Of a DNA stretch of 64,000 nt, positions 38,301 through 47,206 are shown piece after piece. The DNA comes from Aeoliella mucimassa. GTDB taxonomy: Bacteria; Planctomycetota; Planctomycetia; Pirellulales; Lacipirellulaceae. The number at the start of each line of letters is the position of its first letter. The first letter of the stretch is position 1. The position numbers and the translations under genes were made by a program. The notes below the pieces were generated by a model. That model saw only the letters and a program-made list of their open reading frames with translations, did no database searches and had not been told where the DNA came from. The stretch is from positions 248,001 through 312,000 of the forward strand of contig NZ_CP036278.1 of the NCBI RefSeq assembly GCF_007748035.1. The letters run 5' to 3'.

Positions 38301-40955
38301 GGTAGATCCCTGTCCCGAAATCATCGCGGTGCCGACACTGCCAACGGTATCTCCCACATCGGAATCACCGGTAGTCAGTATGGCTCCGTTTGTGATGGTT
38401 AGCGAAGCGTTGCCTTGGTCGCCCAGATTGAAGCGACCACCGATTTGCCAAGTGGTATCCTCGCCGGAGAGGGAAACAAGCCCTGAGGACCCCGCGTACC
38501 GACCGATGTATCCCTCGGTTGATTCGACTTGTGCACCGTTGGAGAGAAGTAGTGTTCCGTTGCCTTGGCGGCCGACGTTCAGCTCTCCAGCGATGTTCCA
38601 TGTGGCATCCCTGACCATTGCGGTACCGCTAGCGCCGGGGAGATAGCCGATGTGACCCTCGCTTGAAAGGATGGTTACCTGATCGGCGATCGTCAGGCTG
38701 CCAACGCCACCGTAACCCGCACCGAGGATGGTGCCATCGGCTAGGTTTAGTCCAATGGTGAGATGTTGATCGGGCAACTGGTTCATGGTAACCACCTGTT
38801 GTCGCCCATGGGTAGCGTCGAACGTGAGGGAGAGATCGCTCAGGAGTCCCTGCGTGAAGATAACTCCGGTACCGGTTAAATCGGCGGCGGCTGCCACAAG
38901 CGATTGTGTGGAGAGAACGCCATCGTCGAAGTGGATGCTGCCTGTAGGGCGGGGGAGGGTGCCATCCCAGGCAGAATCTCCCCCCACCCAAGTTTCCTCC
39001 GCGACGGTTACCATTCCCCCCTGCGAAATGGTAAGCCGTCCCTCACCGCGGAGTCCAAGGTAGAGACTACTGGTGTTCTCCCACAACGAGCCTTCACCAT
39101 CCACCAGTACGGTTCCGGAGCCATCAAGCTGCTTGCCAACCGTTGCCAGCTCGTTGGAGACAAAACCACCATTGGTAATCGAGAGCGACCCGGTTCCCTG
39201 GTTGCCGATCGTTAGATCGCCATAGGAACTGAAAACCGATTGGATTGCCCACGACGATCCGGCTCCATCGACCGATACCTGCCCGGTGGAGCCGAGATTG
39301 TTGCCAAGGATGCCGCGATAGCTCTGAGCGATACCACCGCGGGTGAGGTTCACGGTACCCTGACCGCTATTCCCAATGACCGTAGAACCCAAAATGTAAT
39401 CATCTGGATCATTCACCCAACCGGAACCTGCCCCATCGACGGAGACCAAACCTGACGAGCCTGCTTCGTTGCCGACGATTGCATCGGAAGTGAATAGGGT
39501 TCCTCCATTGGTGACCGAAATAGCACCTTCGCCGTAGTGGCCGACGTGAAGAGTATGTGTGAAATAGTTGTCATACATGCGAATAGACCAGGTAGATCCG
39601 GTTCCATCGATGCTTGCTGAGCCATGGGAGTCAGGCAAGTAGCCGAGGTAACCTGTGGTCGAGTGGATCCGTTGACCCTCGGTGATTTCCATCGAGGCGG
39701 TCTCTCGGTACCCTACGCCTAGTGTGAGTGCTCTAAGTAGATTGAGGGTAATGTCTTGGTTGGGGGAGTCATTCAATAGAAAGGTCTGAGCGTATCCATT
39801 CTCGGCATCGAATTTCAGGTCGATGTCACTCACTAACCCATGGGTATTGATGGTGCCTGTTCCAGTGAGGTCATTGGGGTTGACGTATAGAGTAGAGGTA
39901 GTCAGGGTTCCCTGGTCGAAGATAATATTGCCAGACGAACCAGAACGCGTACCAACATAGGTGTCCCGTTTGACATCCACGTGATTGCCATCGAGGATGG
40001 CGAGCGAACCCGCTCCACCGTATCCAACATAGAGCCTATAAGTTGTCCAACTCGAGTCGGGTCCTTCGATCACCGCACTCCCTGAAGAGCCTTCGCGATA
40101 ACCAAGGTAGCCATAGCTAGATTCGATGTTCTGACCATCGGCGATGGTGAGCGTTCCTTGCCCCGAATAACCTGCCCCCAGAGCACCGCTACCATCGTAG
40201 TCAAGCTGTATATGGATGTTTTGCCCTGGCAAGTCGTCGAGAACAAGCGACTTGTTGGGCCCATTGTTGGCATCGAACACCAAGTCGAAATCACTCACAA
40301 GTCCTTGAGTATTGATGGACCCACTGCCCAACAAATCGTTGGTTGCCGCGAGCAAAGATTGGGTAAAGAGTGTTCCGTTGTCGAAATAGATCTGCCCGGT
40401 CGATCCTGACATCGCTGCAACGGTTGTATCTCCATTAATGCGGATTACTGCACCATTGTTAATGGCCAAGGTGCCTGTTCCCTCGTTTCCAACGATAAGC
40501 TCCCACCCGTTCCATCTCGTTCCCCGACCATCGATTGATGCCGAACCGGTAGATGCCGATTCATCGGCGATGATTGTTTTGGCAAAGAGACCGGTGGCTC
40601 CATTGGTGATCGAGAGCACTCCATTCCCGCGATATCCAACAAACGTATCATAGGAGATGAATCTGGTAGCGAAGCCATCAACCGACACTATCCCGCTAGC
40701 GTCTGCTTCGTAGCCAAGGTAAGTGTAGTATGATGAAAAATTGCTCCAATCGGTAATGGATAGGGTACCCCCTGAAACATCACCGACACGGATGAAGTTG
40801 TTCTCGTCATCAAGTCGAGGAGATTCCGGGTTGATGTTACCCGACCAGGTGACTTCTGCATCCGCGGGTATTGGGGCGAGGAGGATCGTCGCGAGGGCGA
40901 CCATCAGCGGGGGGACGAGCGTAGCAGCGTAGCGCAGCAAAGTGGACCTCGGCAC
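35391..40955 (-). CDS. Giant T5SS/PEP-CTERM-associated repeat protein
   Basis: An 1854-residue exported surface protein. A long signal peptide (about 1-33, ending PADA) is followed by dozens of degenerate repeats of about 40-45 residues with consensus VGxxGxGTLxITNGAxVxS...GYxxGSxGxVxVDGxGSxW, the T5SS/PEP-CTERM-associated repeat type, expected to form a beta-solenoid. Five longer units carry a DLTGTGTIxTxGLVSDxDLxFDA segment followed by LPxQxIxI. The C-terminus is VPEPSTALLTLASIAGG with a basic end (RRRRLGSLR), an exosortase PEP-CTERM signal. The GTG start at 40955 has AAGGAA eight bases upstream. The gene is visibly more AT-rich than its neighbours. Confidence 0.9.
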   Translation of the reverse strand: MPRSTLLRYAATLVPPLMVALATILLAPIPADAEVTWSGNINPESPRLDDENNFIRVGDVSGGTLSITDWSNFSSYYTYLGYEADASGIVSVDGFATRFISYDTFVGYRGNGVLSITNGATGLFAKTIIADESASTGSASIDGRGTRWNGWELIVGNEGTGTLAINNGAVIRINGDTTVAAMSGSTGQIYFDNGTLFTQSLLAATNDLLGSGSINTQGLVSDFDLVFDANNGPNKSLVLDDLPGQNIHIQLDYDGSGALGAGYSGQGTLTIADGQNIESSYGYLGYREGSSGSAVIEGPDSSWTTYRLYVGYGGAGSLAILDGNHVDVKRDTYVGTRSGSSGNIIFDQGTLTTSTLYVNPNDLTGTGTINTHGLVSDIDLKFDAENGYAQTFLLNDSPNQDITLNLLRALTLGVGYRETASMEITEGQRIHSTTGYLGYLPDSHGSASIDGTGSTWSIRMYDNYFTHTLHVGHYGEGAISVTNGGTLFTSDAIVGNEAGSSGLVSVDGAGSGWVNDPDDYILGSTVIGNSGQGTVNLTRGGIAQSYRGILGNNLGSTGQVSVDGAGSSWAIQSVFSSYGDLTIGNQGTGSLSITNGGFVSNELATVGKQLDGSGTVLVDGEGSLWENTSSLYLGLRGEGRLTISQGGMVTVAEETWVGGDSAWDGTLPRPTGSIHFDDGVLSTQSLVAAAADLTGTGVIFTQGLLSDLSLTFDATHGRQQVVTMNQLPDQHLTIGLNLADGTILGAGYGGVGSLTIADQVTILSSEGHIGYLPGASGTAMVRDATWNIAGELNVGRQGNGTLLLSNGAQVESTEGYIGRYAGSSGLVSLSGEDTTWQIGGRFNLGDQGNASLTITNGAILTTGDSDVGDTVGSVGTAMISGQGSTWLGYDLSLGNEGTGIITIADGGVLYSYESYIGDTANGHGSISVDGASSLWKNYQGNSVYLGHQGTGTLFVTSGATASSSTTYVGYDTSASGTIAIDGLGSSWNAGELTLGNAGTATLHVTNGASVKSTNAYLGREVGSTALATVDGTGSSWTTTQSLTIGNRGQGTLSITNGAKVSSLSATLGSEQEASGAVTLDGPNSSWNIDGDLNVGYQGKGTLSIKRDAKVSVTGSTWVSSEQRDNGTLSFYNGLLTTGTLLAGAEHLTGKGTIYAHSLVSDVDLAFDATHGHQQTFSMQKLPGQAIDIHLDYVDGLPLGAGYGGRGSLTIADGKQIESSTGYLGYHQGASGAALVDGPESRWTLTENLYVGNQGNGVLSITNGASVEVANETWLGAGPRGSGSIHFDNGTLSTFWLYASAKDLTGTGTIDTQYLFADIDLVFDDQHPWDGSIRLNDLPDQDITINLTHYVTLGKVGIGYRNTGSLTITNQNTNINRLYLGHLPGSFGKATIQGEEITMYSNYECYVGVGGNGLLEIIDGAQVGHEKVYIGSEAGSDGRVVMSGLETKWYVRDIFVGDHGQGTLEVTDGSYVKSGDTVIGNEVDSTGLITVTGPGSSFISDSYSHYPRITGLPVGYRGSGTLSVTNGGYVQAVNCVIGYSPGSTGQVYVDGSESLFYTPDLYIGYQGDGTVTIVNEGTLKSREIHIGYEKGSTGMMIVDGIGSITEPISLDVGYHGIGTLQIVNGGTVNAGQGNIADKSHVLVDGKGSMLALSSLSTWGQGRSESISPTSLSITNGGYLSTNSLRLIASVVTQVDGIDSIVDVKQLSLASTSNTTTTIANGGLICVSDTLSIGYGRSGKPYQYNAIQLTSGGMLALAGEGDDSLADFMSLVLTTNDYEVSNLLYYWDSAEEDWALLEQASYGTDYTLAYHSTGSLAGYTVLTVGRVPEPSTALLTLASIAGGWIAVRRRRLGSLR

Positions 40956-41323
40956 GGCAAGGTTCCTTTCTACGGCTAACGTTGATAGCAGCGATGCTTG
41001 TCTGCAGCAGTGCAGGCTCGTGGATATTAGATATATAGATAGACCGAAGCTTCACGAACGAGCGTGTGCACAAAGGGAGAAGAATCGCCCCTTTGCTGGC
41101 AATCAGATAAGCGTTTGCACCATCGAACTAGGAATGCCCCTAACTACTGTAATAGCGTGAGCCGAGGAGAAAGTCAATGCGACTGGGGTGAAACTGGCTA
41201 GAAGAAAAGTAGTGGACTTGGAGGTCTGGTTTTTGGGGATGGGTGGGGGCCCCAGAGTGGCATGGAAAATTCTTTGCTTGGTGGAACCAACGATTAATAC
41301 GCCATTTGATCAATCGCAAACCG
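40956..41323. other. Intergenic region before the giant repeat gene
   Basis: About 370 bases between the penicillin-acylase stop and the giant repeat gene start, both minus strand. It is AT-rich at 41020-41045 and should contain the promoter of the repeat gene. No gene seen. Confidence 0.45.
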
Positions 41324-43567
41324 CTACCCTAATAAATCCGCGTCCACTTGCGAGTCGTCGTTATCGTCCCGCTGGGCGGTCAGGCGTTTGTAGGTGCCAG
41401 TTTTCCATCGCTCGAGGTCCGATTGGTAGTACCAACTGAACGCACTCTCGCTGGGGCCGCCGGGTAGGTTGGTCCAGGCTTCGTCGGTGGCCAGGTCGGT
41501 GACAAAGTGGTAGCTCGGGGCGAACGTGCTCTCGCGGGTTTTGGTGGTTAGCAGGTGACCCTGAAACGGGGTCGCATGGCAGCCCGGCATCGCGATCGGC
41601 GGCGACTTAAGCCCGAGCAGTCGCCCGACGCTGCCGAGGTTGATAAATCGATTGACGAAGTGAAACTCGTTGACCTTCGACCACGGGCGAACCGGCTCGG
41701 CCGCTGCCCGTTCGGCCGCGCGGCGAATCATGTCGCCTTTGTCGCGGTCGCGCCACCAGCTGCTGGTGACTTTGCGAAGCATCCGATCGCACGCTGCGAG
41801 CAGGAACTTCGAGTAGCCCATCCGCGTGGAGAGGTACATCATGCGCCGCCAGCCGATGCCGGCTTCCTGCCCGAAGATCTCGAGCAGAATCTGGCGGTAG
41901 AAGCTGTTGAACAGTGAAGCTTCGGTACTCTCCGGCGTGTAACGACAGTCCCAGGCGGTTAGCTTTTGCTTCAGCGGGCAGTCGTCGAGGTGGGCCAGCA
42001 GCACCGGCAGCAGGTCGCGGGCGTGGGTGCTGAGTACGTCGTACTGCAACTGCTGCATGTCGATGATGGTCGCTTGTGGCATCTCGGTGAGTCGCTCGGT
42101 GATGCGTCGCAGGCGGTAGTCGGCCAGGTGGCTCGCATGCACCGGTGGGCCGTCGGTGCGATACTGCTCTTCGTTCGCGGTGGCCACAAAACCGATCGGC
42201 GGATCGTACTTGCTCGGTAGCAACTCGGCAGGCACCACTCCCTGCCAGTGATTCGATTCGTCCCACGCTGCGAGCGGCGTGATACCCGAAGCGTGTGGCG
42301 GTCGCTGCGGCAGCCATCCACTGGCTTGCAGTCCGATGTGGCCAGGGCGGTCGGCGAATACCCATACGAGCGACGGATGGGGCGACTCGCGGACCACGTT
42401 CATTGCTTCGCGGGTGTCGTTGGCTGCGATCACGTCGAGCCAGGTGCCGATCGCGCGGCCGCTGCCTTGGTGGGTGCCGATCCAGGCGACACTCGTGTAG
42501 TAGCCAGGCTCTTCGGGCAGACGGGCAAGGGTGCCGAGGTCGTTCTCGTAGACGTCGACTTCCACGGCCGCTTGCGACTTGCGCTCGATGGTCTCGCGCC
42601 GTAAACGGAAGTCGTGCCAGAGGTTGCCGCGACGATATTGCCAACCGGTTTCGCCGCCGGGGCGGCAGTCTTCGATGAAGAAGTCGCTGGTGTCGGCCGC
42701 CATGTAGGTGACCCCCCAGGCGAGATTCGGCGTGCGACCAACGGCCATCAGCGGACAGCCCGGCAGCGTCGCGCCCATCGCGTACTTAGGTTCGTTAGGG
42801 TTGTCGGTCCAGTCGAGCACCACTTCGTACCAGATGGCCGGCAGGCGATTCACTTCCAGATGCGGATCGCTCGCTAGCAGCGCGCTACCGGTAGCACTGC
42901 GGGCGGGGCTCACCGCCCAGGCGTTGCTGCCTGCCAGGCGTGGGAGGTCGGCCAGCACTTCGAGGGCTTCGTCGGAGAGTCGGCGGGTGATGTGCACCTG
43001 ACGCAGCGGATCGAAGTCGATGCCATCGAGGTACGGGGCGAACAGTTCGCGGATTCGTTCGTCGGCGACGCCGAGCTGGATGAGTTCGAGCAGGGTTTGT
43101 TCCGACTCTTGCTCGCCGACCGCCAGGCCGGCGAACGAGAGCAAGTTGCCAAGCAGCAGCACCGCCTGCGGAGTCCACGGGCCAGGCTCGAACCCGGTGA
43201 CCCACATCGGCAGCGACCGCCGCCCCTCGGCGAGTCCGTCGTTGACCCCTTCGCAGTACCAGAGCAGTTGCTCGAGAATGCGAGGTTCGAGGTCGGCGGT
43301 TTCTTCGTCGATCCGCTGAGTGAGGTTCGCCCGCCGCAGAAAGGTATCCATCTCCACCAATTCGGGCTTGGCAGCAATGCGTTGGGCCGCGCGTCCAGCG
43401 GCCACCGCCCGGGCAAAATAGATTTGCGTAGGGCGGTCGATCGCGTGCATGTACCCCAACGCATAAACGGCCGCCTGCCAGTTGGCGGCTTGCACGTGGG
43501 GCACGCCGGCGTCGTCGCGTTCGGCGGTAAATGGGTAACGTGGGTTCCGGATACTGATCGATTCCAT
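41324..43567 (-). CDS. Penicillin acylase family (S45) protein
   Basis: A 747-residue N-terminal-nucleophile hydrolase of peptidase family S45, which includes penicillin, cephalosporin and acyl-homoserine-lactone acylases. The N-terminus RDDAGVPHVQAANWQAAVYALGYMHAIDR matches the A-chain, and LAGSNAWAVSPARSATGSAL gives the maturation site with nucleophile Ser214. Later motifs are DPHL, GCPLMAVGRTPNLAWGVTY and the Asn-containing B-chain. No signal peptide is seen with the ATG at 43567, unlike most periplasmic members. Substrate unknown. Confidence 0.9.
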   Translation of the reverse strand: MESISIRNPRYPFTAERDDAGVPHVQAANWQAAVYALGYMHAIDRPTQIYFARAVAAGRAAQRIAAKPELVEMDTFLRRANLTQRIDEETADLEPRILEQLLWYCEGVNDGLAEGRRSLPMWVTGFEPGPWTPQAVLLLGNLLSFAGLAVGEQESEQTLLELIQLGVADERIRELFAPYLDGIDFDPLRQVHITRRLSDEALEVLADLPRLAGSNAWAVSPARSATGSALLASDPHLEVNRLPAIWYEVVLDWTDNPNEPKYAMGATLPGCPLMAVGRTPNLAWGVTYMAADTSDFFIEDCRPGGETGWQYRRGNLWHDFRLRRETIERKSQAAVEVDVYENDLGTLARLPEEPGYYTSVAWIGTHQGSGRAIGTWLDVIAANDTREAMNVVRESPHPSLVWVFADRPGHIGLQASGWLPQRPPHASGITPLAAWDESNHWQGVVPAELLPSKYDPPIGFVATANEEQYRTDGPPVHASHLADYRLRRITERLTEMPQATIIDMQQLQYDVLSTHARDLLPVLLAHLDDCPLKQKLTAWDCRYTPESTEASLFNSFYRQILLEIFGQEAGIGWRRMMYLSTRMGYSKFLLAACDRMLRKVTSSWWRDRDKGDMIRRAAERAAAEPVRPWSKVNEFHFVNRFINLGSVGRLLGLKSPPIAMPGCHATPFQGHLLTTKTRESTFAPSYHFVTDLATDEAWTNLPGGPSESAFSWYYQSDLERWKTGTYKRLTAQRDDNDDSQVDADLLG

Positions 43568-43728
43568 GCTGTAAGTGTACGGAATCGGGCAGAAAGCACC
43601 AAGCAAGATTCCCGCTTGGCGAAACACTGCAATAGCTCGGCTATCCGACAGCGAATGGTTTTCGCATGGTGCCAAACACCCGGTCCAGTCGGTATGATGC
43701 AATCTTCCAGCAAACGAGCCGCTTTGCC

Positions 43729-44901
43729 ATGACTTCCACCATGATGCCTACGAACCGCCTTGCCGAGTGGCACGAATTCCTCACCGCCGGCCCGGCCGAT
43801 GCGGTAGAGTTGGTCGATCGTCTGCTGGCTCTGGTGGCCGAGTCGCGGGCGAGCGACGTGCACATCGACCCGACCGAATCGACCATCGAGTTTCGCTGGC
43901 GGCTCGACGGGGTGCTGGCTCCGCTGGGGCAACTCCCTCGTTCGCTGGCTGCCCACGTGATTGGCCGACTCAAGGTGCTGGCTGGTCTACTGACTTACGA
44001 AACCGCGCTGCCGCAAGAGGGACGCTTAGCGTCGCCGACCACCGGTGGAGAGTTTCGCGTCAGCACGTTTCCCACCTTGTTCGGCGAGCGGGCTGTGCTG
44101 CGGGCGCTAGGTACCAGCCGCGCGGGTCTCGAATCGCTGGCCGAGCTGGGGTTCGCCGACCGGGTGCTGACCGATTTTCGCCAGGCACTCACCGCAACCA
44201 CCGGAGCGGTGCTGATTGTCGGCCCCGCTGGCAGCGGAAAAACGACCACCGCTTACGCAGCGATTCGCGAGGTGGTGTCGCACAGCCAGGGGGGCCGTGC
44301 GATCCACTCGTTGGAAGACCCGGTGGAAGTCGTGGTGCCAGGGGTTACGCAGTCGCAGGTGCAACCAGCGGTGGGGTTCACCATGGAGACCGCCCTCAAG
44401 TCGCTCGTGAGACAAGATCCCGAAGTGCTGATGCTCGGCGAAATACGCGATCGCACCACGGCCGAAACCACGCTCGAGGCCGCGCTGACCGGAAGTTTGG
44501 TGATTACCACGTTTCATGCCGGCAGCGTACAGGAAGCCTTGCAGCGATTAGTCGATATGGGCATCGCTCCCTTCGCGATACGCCATGCCGTGCGAATGGT
44601 GGTCGCCCAGCGATTGGTCCGTAAGCTTTGCGATTGCAAACTGCCCGGCGAGGTGTCGCGCGATGCGGCTCCGCTTGGTTTCGAGGTCGAGCACTGCATG
44701 GGACCGGCCGGTTGTCAGCAGTGCGCGGGTACTGGATACTCGGGGCGTGCGCTTTTGGCCGAGGCCAGCACCAATATCGACGTCAACGGGGCGAATACCC
44801 CAGAGCCGTTCATGGCGGCCGCGAATCGCTTAATCGACTCAGGCGAAACGAGTCCCGCCGAGGTGGTGCGTGCCTTGGGCTGGAGGCCCGATCGGTGTTA
44901 A
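43729..44901 (+). CDS. GspE/PilB-family secretion ATPase (short form)
   Basis: A 390-residue AAA-type ATPase powering a type II secretion or type IV pilus machine. It has ASDVHIDPTESTIEFRWRLDG, Walker A GPAGSGKTTTAY (from about residue 165), the Asp box, Walker B LMLGEIRD, and a C-terminal Cys cluster (CDCK, CQQCAGTGYSGR) that is typical of GspE/PilB rather than PilT. The N-terminal interaction domain of standard GspE/PilB (about 150 residues) is missing. It is the first gene of an eight-gene cluster. Confidence 0.88.
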   Translation: MTSTMMPTNRLAEWHEFLTAGPADAVELVDRLLALVAESRASDVHIDPTESTIEFRWRLDGVLAPLGQLPRSLAAHVIGRLKVLAGLLTYETALPQEGRLASPTTGGEFRVSTFPTLFGERAVLRALGTSRAGLESLAELGFADRVLTDFRQALTATTGAVLIVGPAGSGKTTTAYAAIREVVSHSQGGRAIHSLEDPVEVVVPGVTQSQVQPAVGFTMETALKSLVRQDPEVLMLGEIRDRTTAETTLEAALTGSLVITTFHAGSVQEALQRLVDMGIAPFAIRHAVRMVVAQRLVRKLCDCKLPGEVSRDAAPLGFEVEHCMGPAGCQQCAGTGYSGRALLAEASTNIDVNGANTPEPFMAAANRLIDSGETSPAEVVRALGWRPDRC

Positions 44902-44959
44902 CATGATTTCCGCGATTCGTTGTTTGTTGCGAGAGGTTTTCCGCTAAAGATCCTTCGGC

Positions 44960-45379
44960 ATGGCTAAAGACACTTCTCCAACGCTCGACGACTTTGCTGC
45001 CTTGAACGCCGAACTGGCTTCACTGGTGCGGGCGCGGATGCCGCTGGAGCCTTCGCTCCGCCAGATCGCCAGGTACTTGCCGACAGGGGCTGCCGACATG
45101 GCCGAACGGTTGGCCAAGCGGCTGGAGCAAGGCATGTCGCTTGGTGATGCCATCGAGTTAGAAGGAAAAAAACTCCCCGAGATGTATCTCGCTGTGATTT
45201 CGGCAGGGCTTGAAAGCGGAGAGCCAGCCGGGGCGCTCGAAGCGGTATCGCAAAGCGCCGCCCGACTGGCAACGCTCCGCCAAACCACTGGTATCGCGCT
45301 GATCGTGCCAGTTATGGTGGTCGTTATCGCGAGTGCCTTGTTCGGATTTCTGCTTCAAATGGCCTTGTTGAACAATTAG
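44960..45379 (+). pseudogene. GspF/PilC-like membrane protein, 5' fragment (IS-disrupted)
   Basis: N-terminal 133 codons of a GspF-like inner-membrane platform protein (LASLVRARMPLEPSLRQIARY, a cytoplasmic GspF domain, then a hydrophobic segment ending LFGFLLQ). The reading frame runs 19 bases into an IS903-type insertion at 45361 and stops after ALLNN. Removing the IS and one 9-base target copy restores an uninterrupted 356-residue frame into the fragment at 46465-47143, proving the split is secondary. Confidence 0.9.
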
Positions 45380-45387
45380 TCACAAAC

Positions 45388-45435
45388 CTCCGTAAAAACT
45401 AACGTGGAATGGAACCACGTACCTTTTTTACGGAG
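45388..45435 (+). promoter_or_regulatory. Hairpin sequestering the transposase ribosome-binding site (copy 1)
   Basis: CTCCGTAAAAA (45388-45398) pairs perfectly with TTTTTACGGAG (45425-45435), and inside it ACGTGG (45402-45407) pairs with CCACGT (45415-45420). The CGGAG that would serve as Shine-Dalgarno lies in the 3' arm, seven bases before the ATG. Confidence 0.65.
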
Positions 45436-45442
45436 ATCGAAC

Positions 45443-46384
45443 ATGGCTACGAAAGAAAAACGAACCTACAAAGTCACGAACTGGAAGGAGTATAACAAGT
45501 CGCTCATCGAGCGTGGAAACATCACTATTTGGTTTAGCGACGAGGCGTTGGAGAACTGGGAACATCCTAACGACCAGACAAAAGTCGGTCGCCCTTTTGT
45601 CTTCAGCGATACGGCGATCGAGTGCTTGCTGACGATTCGCGAACTGCTGAAACTTCCCTATCGGCAGACTGAGGGATTCGGCCGCTCGCTGGTGGCGATG
45701 TTGGGCGTCGAGGCAGCGATTCCCAATTATTCTTCGCTCGCCAAGCGAGCCAGCAAGCTGAATGTTTCGCTCGATATCGCTAACAAGAGGGGCGACATCG
45801 ATATCGTGGTGGATAGCACCGGCATGAAAGTGTTTGGCGAGGGCGAATGGAAGATGCGGACGCATGGCAAGTCGAAGCGGCGGACATGGCGGAAGCTGCA
45901 TTTGTCGGTGAATCCTGACACCCGCGAGATTGTGGCGGAGATTTTGACCGAGAACAGTTGCCACGATGCCGATGCGGTTCCCGAAATGCTGGAGCAGGTG
46001 GAGCAGCCCGTAAAAAAGTTTCACGGCGACGGTAGTTACGACAAGTGGAAGGTTTATGAAGGGCTGGAATCCGAAGGCATTGAGCCGGTGATTCCGCCGC
46101 AGCACAACGCCAAGATCAAACAACATGGCAACTCTGCGGAGGAGCCTTTGCCCCGGGACGAGGCAATTCGTCAGATTCGACGCAAGGGGCGTAGGAGTTG
46201 GAAAGAGGAAGTGGGCTATCATCGTAGAAGCTTGGCGGAAACGACCATGTACCGAGTGAAACAAAGCTTTGGGAGCCATCTCAAAAACCGAGTATTCGAA
46301 AACCAACAAACGGAAGCCCGCTTGCGCTGTAAAATCATCAATCAATTCACCCAACTCGGGCTTCCACAGTTCGAGTGGAGTTAG
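45443..46384 (+). CDS. IS903-type IS5-family transposase, copy 1
   Basis: A 313-residue DDE transposase: VDSTGMKVFGEGEW (first Asp), FHGDGSYDKWK (second Asp), and YHRRSLAETTMYRVKQ (Glu). The ATG at 45443 follows CGGAGATCGAAC; the upstream GTG at 45404 lies in the leader hairpin. The product is identical to that at 60891-61832. The 69-bp right-end duplication starts after the stop codon and does not change the protein. Confidence 0.95.
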   Translation: MATKEKRTYKVTNWKEYNKSLIERGNITIWFSDEALENWEHPNDQTKVGRPFVFSDTAIECLLTIRELLKLPYRQTEGFGRSLVAMLGVEAAIPNYSSLAKRASKLNVSLDIANKRGDIDIVVDSTGMKVFGEGEWKMRTHGKSKRRTWRKLHLSVNPDTREIVAEILTENSCHDADAVPEMLEQVEQPVKKFHGDGSYDKWKVYEGLESEGIEPVIPPQHNAKIKQHGNSAEEPLPRDEAIRQIRRKGRRSWKEEVGYHRRSLAETTMYRVKQSFGSHLKNRVFENQQTEARLRCKIINQFTQLGLPQFEWS

Positions 46385-46464
46385 TCAACAAGGCCCTGTA
46401 AAATCATCAATCAATTCACCCAACTCGGGCTTCCACAGTTCGAGTGGAGTTAGTCAACAAGGCC
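46327..46464. repeat. 69-bp tandem duplication of the IS right end
   Basis: Two exact adjacent copies (46327-46395 and 46396-46464) beginning CTGTAAAATCATC and ending TCAACAAGGCC. Each includes the last codons of the transposase and a full right inverted repeat. Only the outer end touches the target duplication. Confidence 0.95.
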
Positions 46465-47143
46465 GCTTCAAATTGCCGTTGGACACAGCTCCTGGATTGC
46501 TCCCGAAGCGATGCATGGCTGGAGCAAGTGGGCCGCAGATGGTTGGACTAGCCTGCTGTTTGGGGTCGTCATTCCCACGCTGGCAGTACTCATGCCAGTT
46601 CTCTGGTGGGTGCGAACCGACAGCGCCCGCTCGCTTTCAAGCAACGGTTGGACCGTGCTAGGGTGGATCCCTGGCGCTCGCCGGTTGCATCGGCTGAATA
46701 CCGCGGCCACGTTTGCCGACGTGTTGCATATGACGGTCAAGGCGGGAGTGCCATGGGGACGGGCGATGCGCGACGCGGGGGCGGCTTGCGGCAACCGTCG
46801 GTATCGCCGGGCTGCGTTCGCCATTGCCAAGTCGCTCGATGCGGGAGAGTCGCTCGCTGGCTCCAGTAGCGATGCGATCGAAAAACAGCTCAAGAAACTA
46901 CCCTCGCTGGTGCGTGTGGCCCTCAAGTCGTCGGACCAGCGTGTGTTCATGGAGTCGTCGCTGCTGCGGGCGGCCAAGGCGTACGAACGTCGCTCCAGCG
47001 AACTGCACAGCGCGCTCATCAGTTGGGTACCAGCGATGCTTACCTTTGGACTCGCTGGAGGAATTACCGCGGCATACGCTGTCGCGTTGATGTGGCCTTA
47101 TGCAGTGATGCTCAAAACGATGGCCAGCGGATTGTGGAGATAA
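46465..47143 (+). pseudogene. GspF/PilC-like membrane protein, 3' fragment
   Basis: Remaining 3' portion of the IS-split GspF-like gene. After the target duplication the frame continues through IAVGHSSWIAPEA and an internal ATG at 46511 into a second hydrophobic segment (SLLFGVVIPTLAVLMPVLWW), the second cytoplasmic GspF domain (ADVLHMTVKAGVPWGRAM) and a final membrane segment. A truncated 210-residue protein could be made from 46511, but it would lack the first GspF domain. Confidence 0.9.
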
Positions 47144-47206
47144 CCAACCAGATCGAGCCTCATCGGCTCGGCAGCTTTTTCTTCGTCTCGAACTACAAAC
47201 CTTTGC

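Larger units (their letters stand above)
45361..46464 (+). mobile_element. IS903-type IS5-family insertion sequence, copy 1
   Basis: Ends are GGCCTTGTTGA and its perfect complement TCAACAAGGCC. Nine-base target duplications GCTTCAAAT flank it at 45352-45360 and 46465-46473. It encodes one transposase. The element is 1104 bp instead of 1035 because its last 69 bp are tandemly duplicated (46327-46395 and 46396-46464). The sequence otherwise matches copy 2 at 60809-61843 as far as compared. Confidence 0.96.
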
